Position numbers and translations under genes: made by a program
From: Salminus brasiliensis
Taxonomy: Eukaryota > Chordata > Actinopteri > Characiformes > Bryconidae
Direction: 5' to 3'
Assembly: GCF_030463535.1 (NCBI RefSeq)
Contig: NC_132883.1
Coordinates: forward strand, 30,819,373 to 30,883,372
Length of the DNA stretch: 64,000 nucleotides
The notes under the pieces: generated by a model
Databases searched by the model: none
Seen by the model: the letters and a program-made list of their open reading frames with translations, nothing else
What the model was told of the DNA's origin: nothing
In this document: positions 44,319-55,575 of the stretch, in pieces
Position numbering within the stretch: position 1 is the stretch's first letter
How the letters are laid out: each line of letters starts with the position of its first letter

Positions 44319-45081
44319 TTGCAATATTTAGTAGATCCTCCTTTTGCAGAAATAACAGCCTCCAAACGCTTCCTATTGCTTCCAATGAGCGTCTGGATTC
44401 TGGTTGAAGGTATTTTGGACGTTCTTCTTTACAAAACATCTCCAGTTCTCCAGCTTTAAATCACACCCCAGATTTTCTGTAATATTCAGGTCTGGGGACT
44501 GAGATGGCCGTTCCAGAATGTCCTTGTTCCTCTGCATGAGTGCCTTAGTAGATTTTGAGCAGTGTTTTGGGTCATTGCGCTGAATAGTTGAACAATGCAC
44601 AGTGACTCCATCTGCAGCAAGATGATGATGTAGGTCTTTGGTGCCTTTCTGTGGGTTGACTATGACTGTTCTCACCATCCTTCGCCTTTTCTTGGCCTGC
44701 CACTTCGGGCCGTGACTAGAACTGTGCCTGTGGTCTTCCATTTCCTCACAGTGTTCCTCACAGTGGAAACTGACAGCTGAAATCTGAGAGAGCTTTTTGT
44801 ATCCTTCCCCTGAACCATGATGTTGAACGATCTTTGTTTTCAGGTCATTTGTGAGTTGTTTTGAGGCTGCCATGTTTCCACTCTTCAGAGAAGAAGAGGA
44901 GAAAAACTTGCAACTGGCCACTTTAACCTCCTTCTCATAATTGGATTCACCTGTATATGTGGGTCAATGAGCTTACAAAACAAATTTAGTGTTTTAATAA
45001 TTAGTGCTAAAGGTATTCAAATCAATAAAACAACAAGGGTGCCCACATTTATGCACCTGCCTAATTTTGTTTAAATAATCT
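44319..45081 (-). mobile_element. Tc1/mariner family B, internally deleted (X2)
   Basis: A near-complete outer part of a family-B element with the middle deleted. Contains the 182-codon frame listed separately. Confidence 0.8.
44373..44921 (-). pseudogene. Internally deleted Tc1 transposase, open 182 codons
   Basis: Starts MASCKFFSSSSLKSGN. The N-terminal helix-turn-helix (KQLTNDLKTKIVQHHGSGEG, about residues 20-60) and a basic KWQAKKRRR (GRPR-like/NLS) follow. It is joined in frame to N-D-P-K-H (about residue 120) and ERPSQSPDLNITEN. A full transposase is about 340 residues, and the first catalytic Asp region is absent. It could bind ends without cutting. Expression is unknown. Confidence 0.6.
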
Positions 45082-45424
45082 TTGTCTTTTTCTCTCTCCC
45101 CTCATGTCCTGAGCTGCCTGTCTGGAGTTGCCCTTTTTTGGTTCAGTTCCTGCTTCTTAGTATCAGGCCTGTCCCTCTACTCAGCAGCCTTCACCTGCTT
45201 CATCCCTCAAGGACAACCCCTCAGGGCAGTGTTCTCATTGATGGATATTCTACTGAAAACCACTTAAAGTATTGAGCCCCAAGAGTAACACCACTGTCTC
45301 CTGTTTTCCAGATGCCAACTTCACCAGGTTGCTTCCCTTGGCACTGTGGTAGCGTGATGCCTTTGACACAATCATTCTTTACTGTTCTCCTCCCGATGCA
45401 GCGAGTTCCTGATTTTAGTGAACT
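45082..45424 (+). pseudogene. SGNH relic, D subfamily (GYS, X2)
   Basis: As 32,393-32,735, with the same GYS. Confidence 0.6.
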
Positions 45425-45999
45425 GAATAGTTGGCAGGTAAGTAATTTTACATAGTTTTTCTATTTTAATAACCATTTATTCTGTAATTTCTCTGCTTGT
45501 ATTAAAAATTAATTTGGTCAGTATCTGACACCCAGTCCTGAAGTGCTTTCCCATCTCTCTTTGAAACGTGTGTACCATGTCTGTCTCCCTCTGTTTGAGC
45601 ATCATCTTGAGCATCAGTTTTGGACTCTTGAACCTCTTCTGGAGTCTGATCAACACTGCTGGCTGTTGGAATGGGGGGGTGCACCCATCTCATCTTGGGA
45701 TCATCAGCTTTCATTGACTGGTCAGTCTGGGTTTGCTGTTCTTTAACACACTTTGTATGAAATTTCACAAGCCTGTGTTTAAGGGCTTTCCCTGTGTCTG
45801 GATAGTAGACTAGGTATGATGGACTGTTCTTGTCTGTCCCTACAAAGACTCCCTTTCACATTTTGACTCTAGCTTCTATCTGTCATGTTTGTAAGTGTAG
45901 CATGCTGCTCCACATACTCTCCTCTTTGAAAGGTTATGCTTTCTCTCTCTCAGCGTAGAGTCATTGAAATTCATATATAGAGCTGCTGAGGTCGTACGC
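45425..45999 (-). mobile_element. Ty1/copia integrase fragment (X2)
   Basis: Near-identical to 32,736-33,310. The 88-codon minus-strand tail differs at one residue. Confidence 0.65.
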
Positions 46000-46536
46000 C
46001 TTTTCACCTGAGCCGCCTGGGGTACATCGTTCTCTCCGGGAACATAAAGAAGGTGCCAGACCAGGACTGACTGACCCCTCCCAGTCACACTGTCAGGTTA
46101 ATGAACTGCATAATTGGCAGGTAAGTGATTTACATGTTTCCACCCATTTATTCTGTCACATTTCTGCTTCTATTAAAACGTAATAGATCAGTGATACTCT
46201 GAGCATTTCACTCAAATCCTGCAGTATTGAGACTGTCATGGTTTGTAATTGTAACGTCGGAAAATCTGCTTTAAAAATCTTAGATTTTATATAAATTCTT
46301 CCATCTTTCCAAGTACAAGCAGTTCTACTGTTAAATTTGGGCTGTTAAATATACGATCTCTAGCCCCTAAAGCAGCCATTGTCAATGAAGTTATTTTAAA
46401 TTGGTTGAAATTGGGTAATGGAACAGTAAAACACTGGTTTTATAGTCTCCATACATTGCCCCCTGAATTTACTAGGAAGTGACTTATTGGGGGCTTTCAG
46501 TCTAAACCTTAACCTACAGTCTAAACACTACAATGT
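46000..46536 (+). pseudogene. SGNH C-terminal tip, tail, module-R scrap (X2)
   Basis: Same as 33,311-33,850 with a few substitutions and an 8-base deletion near 46,282. Confidence 0.5.
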
Positions 46537-46864
46537 CACAGTGGAAACTGACAGCTGAAATCTGAGAGAGCTTTTTGTATCCGTCCCCTAAACCATGATG
46601 TTGAACGATCTTTGTTTTCAGGTCATTTGTGAGTTGTTTTGAGGCTGCCATGTTTCCACTCTTCAGAGAAGAAGAGGAGAAAAACTTGCAACTGGCCACT
46701 TTAACCTCCTTCTCATAATTGGATTCGCCTGTATATGTAGGTCAAGGGTCAATGAGCTTACAAAACAAATGTAGTGTTTTAATAATTAGTGCTAAAGGTA
46801 TTCAAATCAATAAAACAACAAGGGTGCCCACATTTATGCACCTGCCTAATGTTGTTTAAATAAT
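46537..46864 (-). mobile_element. Tc1/mariner family B, N-terminal end
   Basis: The 61-codon N-terminal frame is retained. The right end stops at GTTTAAATAATC instead of the full terminus, so the X1-like copy ends here. Confidence 0.7.
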
Positions 46865-47220
46865 CTTCATCTTTTTCTCTCTCCCCTCATGTCCTGAGCT
46901 GCCTGTCTGGAGTTGCCCTTTTTTGGTTCAGTTCCTGCATCTTAGTATCAGGCCTGTCCCTCTACTCAGCAGCCTTCACCTGCTTCATCCCTCAAGGACA
47001 ACCCCTCAGGGCAGTGTTCTCATTGATGGAGATTCTACTGAAAACCACTTAAAAGTATCGAGCCCCAAGAGTAACACCACTGTCTCCTGTTTTCCAGATG
47101 CCAACTTCGCCAGGTTGCTTCCCTTGGCACTGTGGCAGCGTGATGCCTTTGGCACAATCATTCTCTACTGTTCTCCTCCCGATGCAGCGAGTTCCTGATG
47201 TTGGTGAACTGAATAGTTGG
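46865..47220 (+). pseudogene. SGNH relic, D subfamily, open 91 codons with GDS
   Basis: One uninterrupted frame (46,923-47,198) runs from the leader through TTPQGSVLIDGDSTENHLKV, TTVSCFPDANFARLLPLAL, and F-G-T-I-I-L-Y-C-S-P-P-D to TGA. It carries the G-D-S motif and the block-III strand, where a G-x-N-D would be S-P-P-D. The domain ends before block V. Confidence 0.6.
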
Positions 47221-47695
47221 CAGGTAAGTAATTTTATGTAGTTTTTCTATTTTAATAACCATTTATTCTGTAATTTCTCTGCTTGTATTAAAAATGAATT
47301 TGGTCAGTGTCTGATCTTCAGTATCTGACACCCAGTCCTGAGGTGCTTTCCTATCTCTCTTTGAAAAGTGTGTACAATGTCTGTCTCCCTCTGTTTGAGC
47401 ATCAGTTTAAGACTCTTGAACCTCTTCTGGAGTCTGATCAACACTGCTGGCTGTTGGAATGGGGGGTACACCCCTCTCATCTTGGGATCATCAGCTTTCA
47501 TTGACTGGTCAGTCGGGGTTTGCTGTTCTTTAAAACGCTTTGTATGAAATTTCACAAGCCTGTGTTTAAGGACTTTCCCTGTGTCTGGATAGTAGACTAG
47601 GTATGATGGACTGTTCTTGTCTGTCCCTACAAAGACTCCCTTTCACATTTTGACTCTAGCTTCTATCTGTCATGTTTGTAAGTGTAGCATGCTGC
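47221..47695 (-). mobile_element. Ty1/copia integrase fragment, diverged copy
   Basis: More diverged than the three X-unit copies and with a different frame after KFHTKR. Retains the C-terminal integrase motifs. Confidence 0.6.
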
Positions 47696-47864
47696 TACAT
47701 AATGGCTGCTTATAATGTTTTAAACATATAGATGAAGAGAGTTATCTACAATATTTTACCACAGTTCAGTAAATATATTAATGGACAGATGATCCTCCAC
47801 CTACTGCTGCTTTTAATACTTGTGAAGGTTTCATATGAAATGAGTTCAGTAACAGATACGATTG
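47696..47864. repeat. Module U fragment
   Basis: About 150 bases of module U between copia and Tc1. Confidence 0.5.
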
Positions 47865-48347
47865 AAACTGACAGCTGAAATCTGAGATTTTTGTATCCTT
47901 CCCCTAAACCATGATGTTGAACAGTCTTTGTTTTCAGGTCATTTGTGAGTTGTTTTAAGGCTCCCATGTTTCCACTCTTCAGAGAAGATGCAAAGAGGAG
48001 ATTTGGCCACCTTAACCTCCTTCTCATAATTGGATTCACATGTATATGTAGGTCAAGGGTCAATGAGCTTAGAAAACAAATGTAGTGTTTTAATAGTTAG
48101 TGCTAAAGGTATTCAAATCAATAAAACAAGGGTGCCCCAAAAACATTTGTGCACCTGCCTAATTTTGTTTAAATAATTATTGCACACTTTCTGTAAATCC
48201 TATAAACTTCATTTCTCTTCTCAAATATCACTGTGTTCATCTACTTTGATGTATTCAACTGAAATTGATGATCTGAATAACCATTAATTTTATAAAGGAA
48301 AATCATCAAAATTATCAGGGGTGGCCAAACTTTTTCACACCACTGTA
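47865..48347 (-). mobile_element. Tc1/mariner family B, N-terminus with full terminus
   Basis: The only family-B copy reaching the outer terminus (ends ACACCACTGTA at 48,347). Its transposase part is frame-shifted. Confidence 0.75.
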
Positions 48348-49070
48348 TGCAGTATTTTTAAAACTGCTTTCTTTCATTTACGCAACATTTGCTAAACTCT
48401 GCAGCATACTATCCCAGGGGGAAGCTGAGAAGCTGGTGCACGCATTCAGAACCTCAAGGCTGGACTGCAGTGCACTGTAGGCTGGAAGTCCAGGTAAATC
48501 GCTTCATAAGATCCAGCTTGTTCAGAATGCTGCTGCCAGGGTACGAACTAGAGCTAGGAAATCTGATCATATTAGTCCAGTTCTTTCATCCTTACACTGG
48601 TTACCTGTTAAATTCAGTACAGATTATAAAATACTTCTAACATATTAATCTCTCAATGGTCTGACCCCACATTATCTGGAGGAACTTTTTACACCTTACA
48701 ACCCTCCACGTACACTCCACTCACAAGATGCTGGCCTATTATCGGTCCAACGTATTAGAAAAACCAGTGCAGGAGGAAGAGCGTTCTTTTATAAAGCCCC
48801 CAACTGTGGAACAACCTCCCTGTTAATCTACATGAATCAGACACACTCTCAGTCTTTAAATCTGGAGTAAAAACTTCTCTCTTTACACCAGCTTTCAGAG
48901 AACTCTCCAGTTCTGTGTTCTGTCCTGCTCTGATTACAGTTCACCACTGTTCTGTCCTGCTCTGATTATAGGCTGTTTATTACTATTATTGTGGTTGTGT
49001 CTCTAACTGTTTCTGCTACAGGTCACTAAACGTAAAGCTTGTTCTAATCTTCATCTTTTTCTCTCTGTCC
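48348..49070 (+). mobile_element. L2-clade LINE C-terminal RT and 3' end, longest copy
   Basis: Starts further upstream than other copies: EAEKLVHAFRTSRLD-like, then LQLVQNAAAR-like, TRARKSDHISPVL-like, HWLPV, WNNLPVNL and VKTSLFTPAFREL. Multiple frameshifts. Confidence 0.7.
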
Positions 49071-49380
49071 TCATGTCCTGAGCTGCCTGTCTGGAGTTGC
49101 CCTTTTTTGGTTCCGTTTCTGTGTCTTGGTACTTAATGGGGGACTTGGTACAGTAATGCTGCGGTCTCCTGTTTTGCAGGTGCCCGTGTCCCAGACATTG
49201 CCAGGTGGCTTTGTCACCATCGTTCTCCACTATTCTCCTCCTGATGCAGCTTGGCCCTGAAGAAGCACTGCCGTACGCTTCTGTATACTGTTCAGAAAAA
49301 GCCAGACACCAGGATCGTCGTCTTCAACCCCCCAGAACCCCCCCCCCCCTTCCGCCCACTTACCGACAAGTGTAACTGAC
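49071..49380 (+). pseudogene. SGNH relic lacking block I
   Basis: SNAAVSCFAGARVPDIARWL to KKPDTRIVVFNPP. A deletion has removed the linker and GDS (GGTAC joined to AGTAATGC). Ends at the CACTTACCGACAAG break. Confidence 0.55.
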
Positions 49381-49854
49381 TGACTGTACAGCAAGGTGTT
49401 TTTGTCAGACTCAGTTCTGAAGTCTTCTACCGGCGTTACGTTTAGTACAGGATTAAAGTGTTTCTACATTCCTAACACTGACTGATCGAGTTGATTCTTT
49501 AAGTGCAGAGAAGCAAATCCCACTACCACAGTTTTGGAGGTTCCACCAAGATCCCAACATTCCTCTGGGTCCAGAGTTTTCAGAGACAGGATCAGAAACA
49601 GACAGAGGCGGCCGCCGTCATCCCAATGAGTGATTCTGAGGCAGTTCAGGCACTCTACTGACTCCGAGACTCTGTACCCAAGGTGACTGTGCCAAATAAG
49701 ATGAAGTGAGTACAACAGTTTCAGTACTTATGAAGGAGTCAGTACCCATATCCGTCAGTACGGACACAGTTCTAACAGTGGATGTTTCAGGCTTATCACT
49801 CAACATTTTTGCAGTCCTGTGAAGGTGAAATTGGGTAATAGAACAGTAAAACAC
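49381..49854 (-). repeat. Module R
   Basis: The minus-strand frame from MLSDKPETST is stopped at the usual TGA. Another frame runs 83 codons. Unrecognised. Confidence 0.45.
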
Positions 49855-50100
49855 AAAATTTACTAGAATGTGACTTATTGGGAGCTTTCAGTCTAAACCT
49901 ACAATGTACAGATTCATGTTTTTCTGCTGCTAGTCCTAGTATAGGGATATTTCCTCTTAAAATAGACCCAGTAGAATATTCTTGATCTGACAGAGCAGAG
50001 AACCTGATACGTCACATGGAGCTCTGCCCAAGGTTGAATAGAAGAATACTGTACAGTACTCTCTCACTGACCCTTATGTGTGTGTGTGTGTTTGTGTGTG
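49855..50100 (+). repeat. B-type leader, shortened
   Basis: Lacks the GATGGTTTTGACAATATG part. TG runs at about 50,076-50,102. Confidence 0.5.
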
Positions 50101-50625
50101 TGTTTCTATCTGCGTTTACTCTGGAGGAACTTGGCGACCGCGGAGGTGCAAGATCTCCAGGCGCTCTGCAAGGAGGTCGTTAAGCTTGACTGCTGCTGTT
50201 GTAGAGGCAGTCCAAACTCCACCGACTGAAGACGAGGCTGGAGGCTGCCCGTGGCCTGGAAAAGCAGAGGGCGCCTCCACCACCACAGACGGTTTTCACC
50301 TTAACTAACTGGCGAGAGGTCATCAGTTCTTCGCCTTCACCTTCTCCCTCACCGAGGACAACTCCTCAGGGCAGTGTTTCCATTGTTGGAGGTTCTACTG
50401 TAAAACCCTTTAAAGTATCGGGACCAAAGAGGAACGCCTCAATCTTTTTCTTTTTTATTTATTTATTTATTTTCTTTTTTCCCCCTCCTCAGGAGTCCTG
50501 GATATTGCCAGGTGGCTTCTGTACCATCATTCTCCACTTTTCTCTGCCCGCTTCAGTGAAGCCCTGAAGGAGCTCTGCCACACACTTCTGGACACCACTT
50601 GGAAAAAGACAGGACGCCAGGTTAG
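50101..50625 (+). pseudogene. SGNH relic, B subfamily (GGS)
   Basis: Same structure as 11,041: V-G-G-S, T/TTTA-rich interruption, then GVLDIARWLLYHHSPLF and ALKELCHTLLDTT. Confidence 0.6.
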
Positions 50626-51835
50626 GCAACTGGATAGTGGGCAGGTTATTAATTTACATGATTTACTGGAGTTTATAATTTATTCTGTCATTTCTCTGCT
50701 TGTTTTGAAAAGTAATATATCAGTGTCCCTCAGTGTATCTCAGACAAACCCTGCAGTATGGAGACTGTGTCTGTCTCCCGGAGGGCGCAGAGAAAGACGA
50801 CCCTAACAGTTTTATCAAGAAGCAGCTCAAAGTTTGGCTACTAGTACCAGTTATACTTCAGTTTATTTTGAATCTTTATGGTTTTGAATGTCTTGAGCTG
50901 GAACATTTTAATGGTCTAAATGAGCCTCTTAAACGTGCAAGTTTGGTCTGATTAAGAATCCCATTTGAGAGATGTTAATATTCCCAAATGCAATAAATTC
51001 TATAGAGTTGCTTCTTTTGCAGCTGCAAATACTACAAATAAAGGAGTTCTTATCTTGGTACAGAGGAATTGGGTGGTTACTATTTAAAACCAAGGACGGG
51101 ATGAAGAAAGGAGAATAAGACACATTACAACAAAAGTAAGAAATGAGAAAATGACCTTTTTCAGTTCACGCTCCAAATCCAAGAGATCCCAGTTTTTCTT
51201 TTCTGTTGGATTATCTAACAAATCTAGTGGACTTTCAGTTAGTGGTGGGAGCAGATATGAGTAGTCATTAATCATTTATTAATTAAACAGATCAGGGGGT
51301 GATATTTCTCGATCAGCTGGCTGCTAGTTTCAAGCTTAAGCTATGTATTACCGCCTTGTCTTTACTCGACTGCTGGCAGCATCTTAATCCGAGCACTAAG
51401 ACATAAACATTATCTGCAAGGCACAAATCTTTCAAAGCCCTCAAATCAGGAGTGAATTAACCGAATTTCTTATGTTGAATCAGGGTTCAGTGGACGATCA
51501 GAGGTTTGTTGGGAGCAGTGAATGATTTCTTTAGGAATAATTCTATTGCATTTGATTTGTCCCTTTTTTTTGCCTTTGTCACCAAGAAGCAATGATGCTT
51601 TTTACAGCCTCTATATTCAGAAGCCAGATGTCCCAAAGGAAACCTTAAATATTGCCCCGTTTTTCCATTCCTTAGATTTGCCACAATTGTACACTGACGA
51701 GGCATCTTATTTAGATCAGGATATTTCTACTCCAGAATTAAAAGACCCTCTTTCAGATGAAAAAAGGGAAGTAGCCAGGATTGGACGGCATGACAAGTTT
51801 AATTTATTCTTCTAGCTTCATTCTTATTTAGCAGC
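50626..51835 (+). mobile_element. LINE-1-type ORF2 fragment, longest copy
   Basis: Endonuclease motifs (NGLNEPLKR, NKGVLILVQRNW, HAPNPRDPSF). Then a 97-codon frame (51,522-51,815) reading LYIQKPDVPKETLN, FFHSLDLPQLYTDEASYLDQ and STPELKDPLSDEKRE, the segment just before the reverse transcriptase. No hairpin follows. Confidence 0.7.
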
Positions 51836-52245
51836 AACAACATCATGAAATTCTTTGGATTTTTAGTGTAATATTCTCTATTTTATCATCAATATCAGTC
51901 CCAAACCACAGCGATAGACAATGATGAATGCTGCACTACATACCTACAGTACTTTAGCTCCGTTACAGAAGACGATTTGCTCAATATAATGAGCTCCTCT
52001 AAATCGTCATCATGTAGATTAGAGCCGGTACAAACACTGTTGTTTAAACAGGCACTGCCAAAGGTTGGTAAACCATTAATGGACATAGTTAATGCATCTC
52101 TTGGGATGAACTTCATACCTAAATCTCTTAAATTGGCGATTATAAAGCCCATTATTAAAAAGCCTAATCTGGACCCCCATGACCTGGCCAGTTATAGACC
52201 AAGTTCTAATCTACCCTTCGTCGCCAACATTTTAGATCTCTCCCC
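51836..52245 (+). mobile_element. L2-clade RT fragment, best preserved
   Basis: Open through RT blocks 0-1: SSCRLEPVQTLLFKQALPKV, MDIVNASLGMNFIPKSLKLA, IIKKPNLDPHDLASYRP and SSNLPFVANIL (canonical SYRPISNLPF). No frameshift, unlike 36.2 and 59.2 kb. Confidence 0.8.
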
Positions 52246-52425
52246 CCTCATGTCCTGAGCTGCCTGTCTGGAGTTGCCCTTTTTTGGGTCAGTTCCTGCG
52301 TTTTGGTATCGGGCCTGTCCCGCTACTCAGCAGAGTTCCAACACAACCATCCTAACACCCCCCGCTCTCTCTCTCGCTCTCTCTCGCTCACGAAGATGCC
52401 CTGCCATGGAGGTGTCCATTGTTTT
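52246..52425. repeat. Low-complexity CT-rich segment
   Basis: Short version of the 12.66 kb segment with a CTCTCTCTCTCG tract. Confidence 0.6.
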
Positions 52426-52798
52426 GCAGGTGCCCGTGTCCCAGACATTGCCAGGTGGCTTTGTCACCATCGTTCTCCACTATTCTCCGCCTGATGCAGC
52501 GTGGCCCTGAAGAAGCACTGCCGTACGCTTCTGGACACTGTTTTGAAAAAGCCAGACACCAGGATCATCGTCTTCTACCCCCTGACCACATAAGGATTAG
52601 TGAGCGAGCCATTTCCTCAGCTCTTCTCGCTCCACTGCTGGCTGCGGGACAGGTGCGTCTGTGCTGACTTCGTGGACAACTAGGAGAGCTTTCGGCTGTG
52701 TTCGGTTCTCTAACACAAAGATGAGCTACACCTGAGCCGTCTGGGGTCCATTGTTCTCTCCAGGAACATCAAGAAGGTGCCAGGCCAGGACTGAGTAG
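52426..52798 (+). pseudogene. SGNH C relic without block I
   Basis: ARVPDIARWLCHHRSPLF, ALKKHCRTLLDTVLKKPDTR, IIVFYPLTT, then an FVDN-like stretch and H-K-D-E-L-H-L-S-R-L-G. Frames shift twice. Stop TGA at the SINE junction. Confidence 0.65.
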
Positions 52799-53015
52799 CA
52801 GCTGTAGGGGGCAGTGGTGGCTGTAGGGGGCAGTGGTGGCTCAGTGGTTAGGGCTCTGGGCTATTGATGACAGTGTTGTGGGTTTGATGCCTGGGCTTGT
52901 CAAACTGCTGCAGCGCCCACAAAAGAAGATGAAGGCCTTGCTAAAGAGTGGCAATGGCTGCCCACCACTCCAGGGATGTGAGCTCACTGTCCACTGTGTG
53001 TTTCACTGTGTGTCA
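52799..53015 (+). mobile_element. tRNA-derived SINE with duplicated head
   Basis: The 19-base head CTGTAGGGGGCAGTGGTGG is present twice in tandem (52,802-52,839). A box TGGCTCAGTGG at 52,837-52,847, degenerate B box near GGGTTTGATGCCTG. Confidence 0.75.
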
Positions 53016-53275
53016 CTAGACGTTTCAATATTCTGTGTATCCGTTGTTTTCAGGAACAGACAGATGGTGGCTTTTGTTACTTTGGTAGTGGGATTTGCTT
53101 CTCTGGCATTTTTTCACAGTTTGAGGTTCCCCCGAGATCCCAATATTCCTCTGGGTCCAGAGTTTTCAGAGACAGGATCAGAAACCGACAGAGGCGGCCG
53201 CCGTCATCCCAATGAGTGATTCTGAGTCAATTCAGGCGCTCTACTGACTCCGAGACTCTGTACCCGAGGTGACTG
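53016..53275 (+). repeat. Module-R core
   Basis: Ends at CGAGGTGACTG and switches to the gag-like module. Confidence 0.5.
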
Positions 53276-53891
53276 CAAGCAAATTAATTAGACCACTTGC
53301 CTTACGAATTTAGAATAAACAGGAGGAGACGAGACGCCGTATTCTTTCAGACTTTCAGGTTACTTTAATCCGGAATTTTCATATTTGTTTTAGACCATTT
53401 GACTTTTTGCAGCGATCCGGACTCAAAGGACGAAGATGTCCAAAGCATTGCCTTAAGATCATTTCAGTCTCACTGTTATCTCAGAAACTTCAAATTTTAC
53501 TAAGTTTGGATCCCTGAAAAATTCTCTGGTTTAAACAGACAAGATTTTAGGAGATTTAATTCAGTACTGTTCAACCTAGAGAATCTTGTAAAGGGATCCA
53601 AATTCATTTTTTAGAAAATGAAAAGGTTTAAATCAAGATTTTGGAAATAAATGTTGTTTTTCTGGACTGTTCAAATACGAGATTTCGATGGTTATAAGAC
53701 AAGGGAGTAGAGTTTATAATACCCAAAGAGTTCAGACTATACACATGAAATTAACACATAAGGAGACATTGTTACAAGCTTAGTTAATGTACAAACGGAC
53801 TGAGGCAGGGGACTCTGGAGCAGGCGAGATTGAAGGTAGGAGAGAATGTGCTTGTTTTAATTGTGGGAAATCAGACTGTTCTGCGAGATTG
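53276..53891 (+). mobile_element. Gag-like module, diverged copy
   Basis: Shorter than other copies. The zinc-knuckle frame is open: GDSGAGEIEGRRECACFNCG, then KSDCSAR. Confidence 0.4.
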
Positions 53892-54659
53892 CAATATTTA
53901 GTAGATCCTCCTTTTGCAGAAATAATAGCCTCCAAACGCTTCCTATTGCTTCCAATGAGAGTCTGGATTCTGGTTGAAGGTATTTTGGACGTTCTTTACA
54001 AAATATCTCCAGTTCAATCAGGTTTCATGGTTTCTGAGCAAGGACAGCCCGCTTTAAATCACACCCCAGATTTTCTGTAATATTCAGGTCTGGGGATTGA
54101 GATGGCCGTTCCAGAATGTCCTTGTTCCTCTGCATGAGTGCCTTAGTAGATTTTGAGCAGTGTTTCGGGTCGTTGCGCTGAATAGTTGAACGATGCAGCA
54201 AGATGATGATGTAGGTCTTTGGAGCTGGTCTGTGGGTTGACTATGACTGTTCTCACCATCCTTCGCCTTTTCTTGGCCTGCCACTTCGGGCCGTGACTAG
54301 AACTGCGCCTGTGGTCTTCGATTTCGTCACCATGTTCCTCACAGTGGAAACTGACAGCTGAAATCTGAGAGAGCTTTTTGTATCCTTCCCCAAAACCATG
54401 ATGTTGAACGATCTTTCTTTTCAGGTCATTTGTGAGTTGTTTTGAGGGTCCCATGTTTCCACTCTTCAGAGAAGAAGAGGAGAAAAACTTGCAACCTCCT
54501 TCTCATAATTGGATTCACCTGTATATGTAGTTCAAGGGTCAGTGAGCTTACAAAACAAATGTAGTGTTTTAATAATTAGTGCTAAAGGTATTCAAATCAA
54601 TAAAACAACAAGGGTGCCCACATTTATGCACCTGCCTAATTTTGTTTAAATAATCTTCA
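53892..54659 (-). mobile_element. Tc1/mariner family B, internally deleted, diverged copy
   Basis: Same join of N- and C-terminal parts as 44,319. The deletion edge near GATGCAGCAAGATG differs, breaking the frame at about 103 codons. Confidence 0.8.
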
Positions 54660-55000
54660 TCTTTTTCTCTCTCCCCTCATGTCCTGAGCTGCCTGTCTGG
54701 AGTTGCCCTTTTTTGGTTCAGTTCCTGCGTCTTAGTATCAGGCCTGTCCCTCTACTCAGCAGCCTTCACCTACTTCATACCTCAAGGACAACCCCTCAGG
54801 GCAGTGTTCTCATTGATGGAGATTCTACTGAAAACCACTTAAAAGTATCGAGCCCAAAGAGTGACACCACTGTCTCCTGTTTTCCAGATGCTAACTTCGC
54901 CATGTTGCTTCCCTTGGCACTGTGGCAGCGTGATGCCTTTGACACAATCATTCTCTACTGTTCTCCTCCCGATGCAGCGAGTTCCTGATGTTGGTGAACT
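54660..55000 (+). pseudogene. SGNH relic, D subfamily, open 91 codons with GDS
   Basis: Second copy (54,713-54,988) of the open D frame with LIDGDSTENHLKV and TIILYCSPPDAASS. Differs from 46,923 by a handful of codons, none of them stops. Confidence 0.6.
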
Positions 55001-55575
55001 GAATAGTTGGCAGGTAAGTAATTTTACATAGTTTTTCTATTTTAATAACCATTTATTCTGTAATTTCTCTGCTTGTATTAAAAATTAATTTGGTCAGTAT
55101 CTGACACCCAGTCCTGAAGTGCTTTCCCATCTCTCTTTGAAACGTGTGTACCATGTCTGTCTCCCTCTGTTTGAGCATCATCTTGAGCATCAGTTTTGGA
55201 CTCTTGAACCTCTTCTGGAGTCTGATCAACACTGCTGGCTGTTGGAATGGGGGGGTGCACCCATCTCATCTTGGGATCATCAGCTTTCATTGACTGGTCA
55301 GTCTGGGTTTGCTGTTCTTTAACACACTTTGTATGAAATTTCACAAGCCTGTGTTTAAGGGCTTTCCCTGTGTCTGGATAGTAGACTAGGTATGATGGAC
55401 TGTTCTTGTCTGTCCCTACAAAGACTCCCTTTCACATTTTGACTCTAGCTTCTATCTGTCATGTTTGTAAGTGTAGCATGCTGCTCCACATACTCTCCTC
55501 TTTGAAAGGTTATGCTTTCTCTCTCTCAGCGTAGAGTCATTGAAATTCATATATAGAGCTGCTGAGGTCGTACGC
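55001..55575 (-). mobile_element. Ty1/copia integrase fragment
   Basis: Near-identical to 32,736 and 45,425. Close identity to X1 starts here. Confidence 0.65.
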
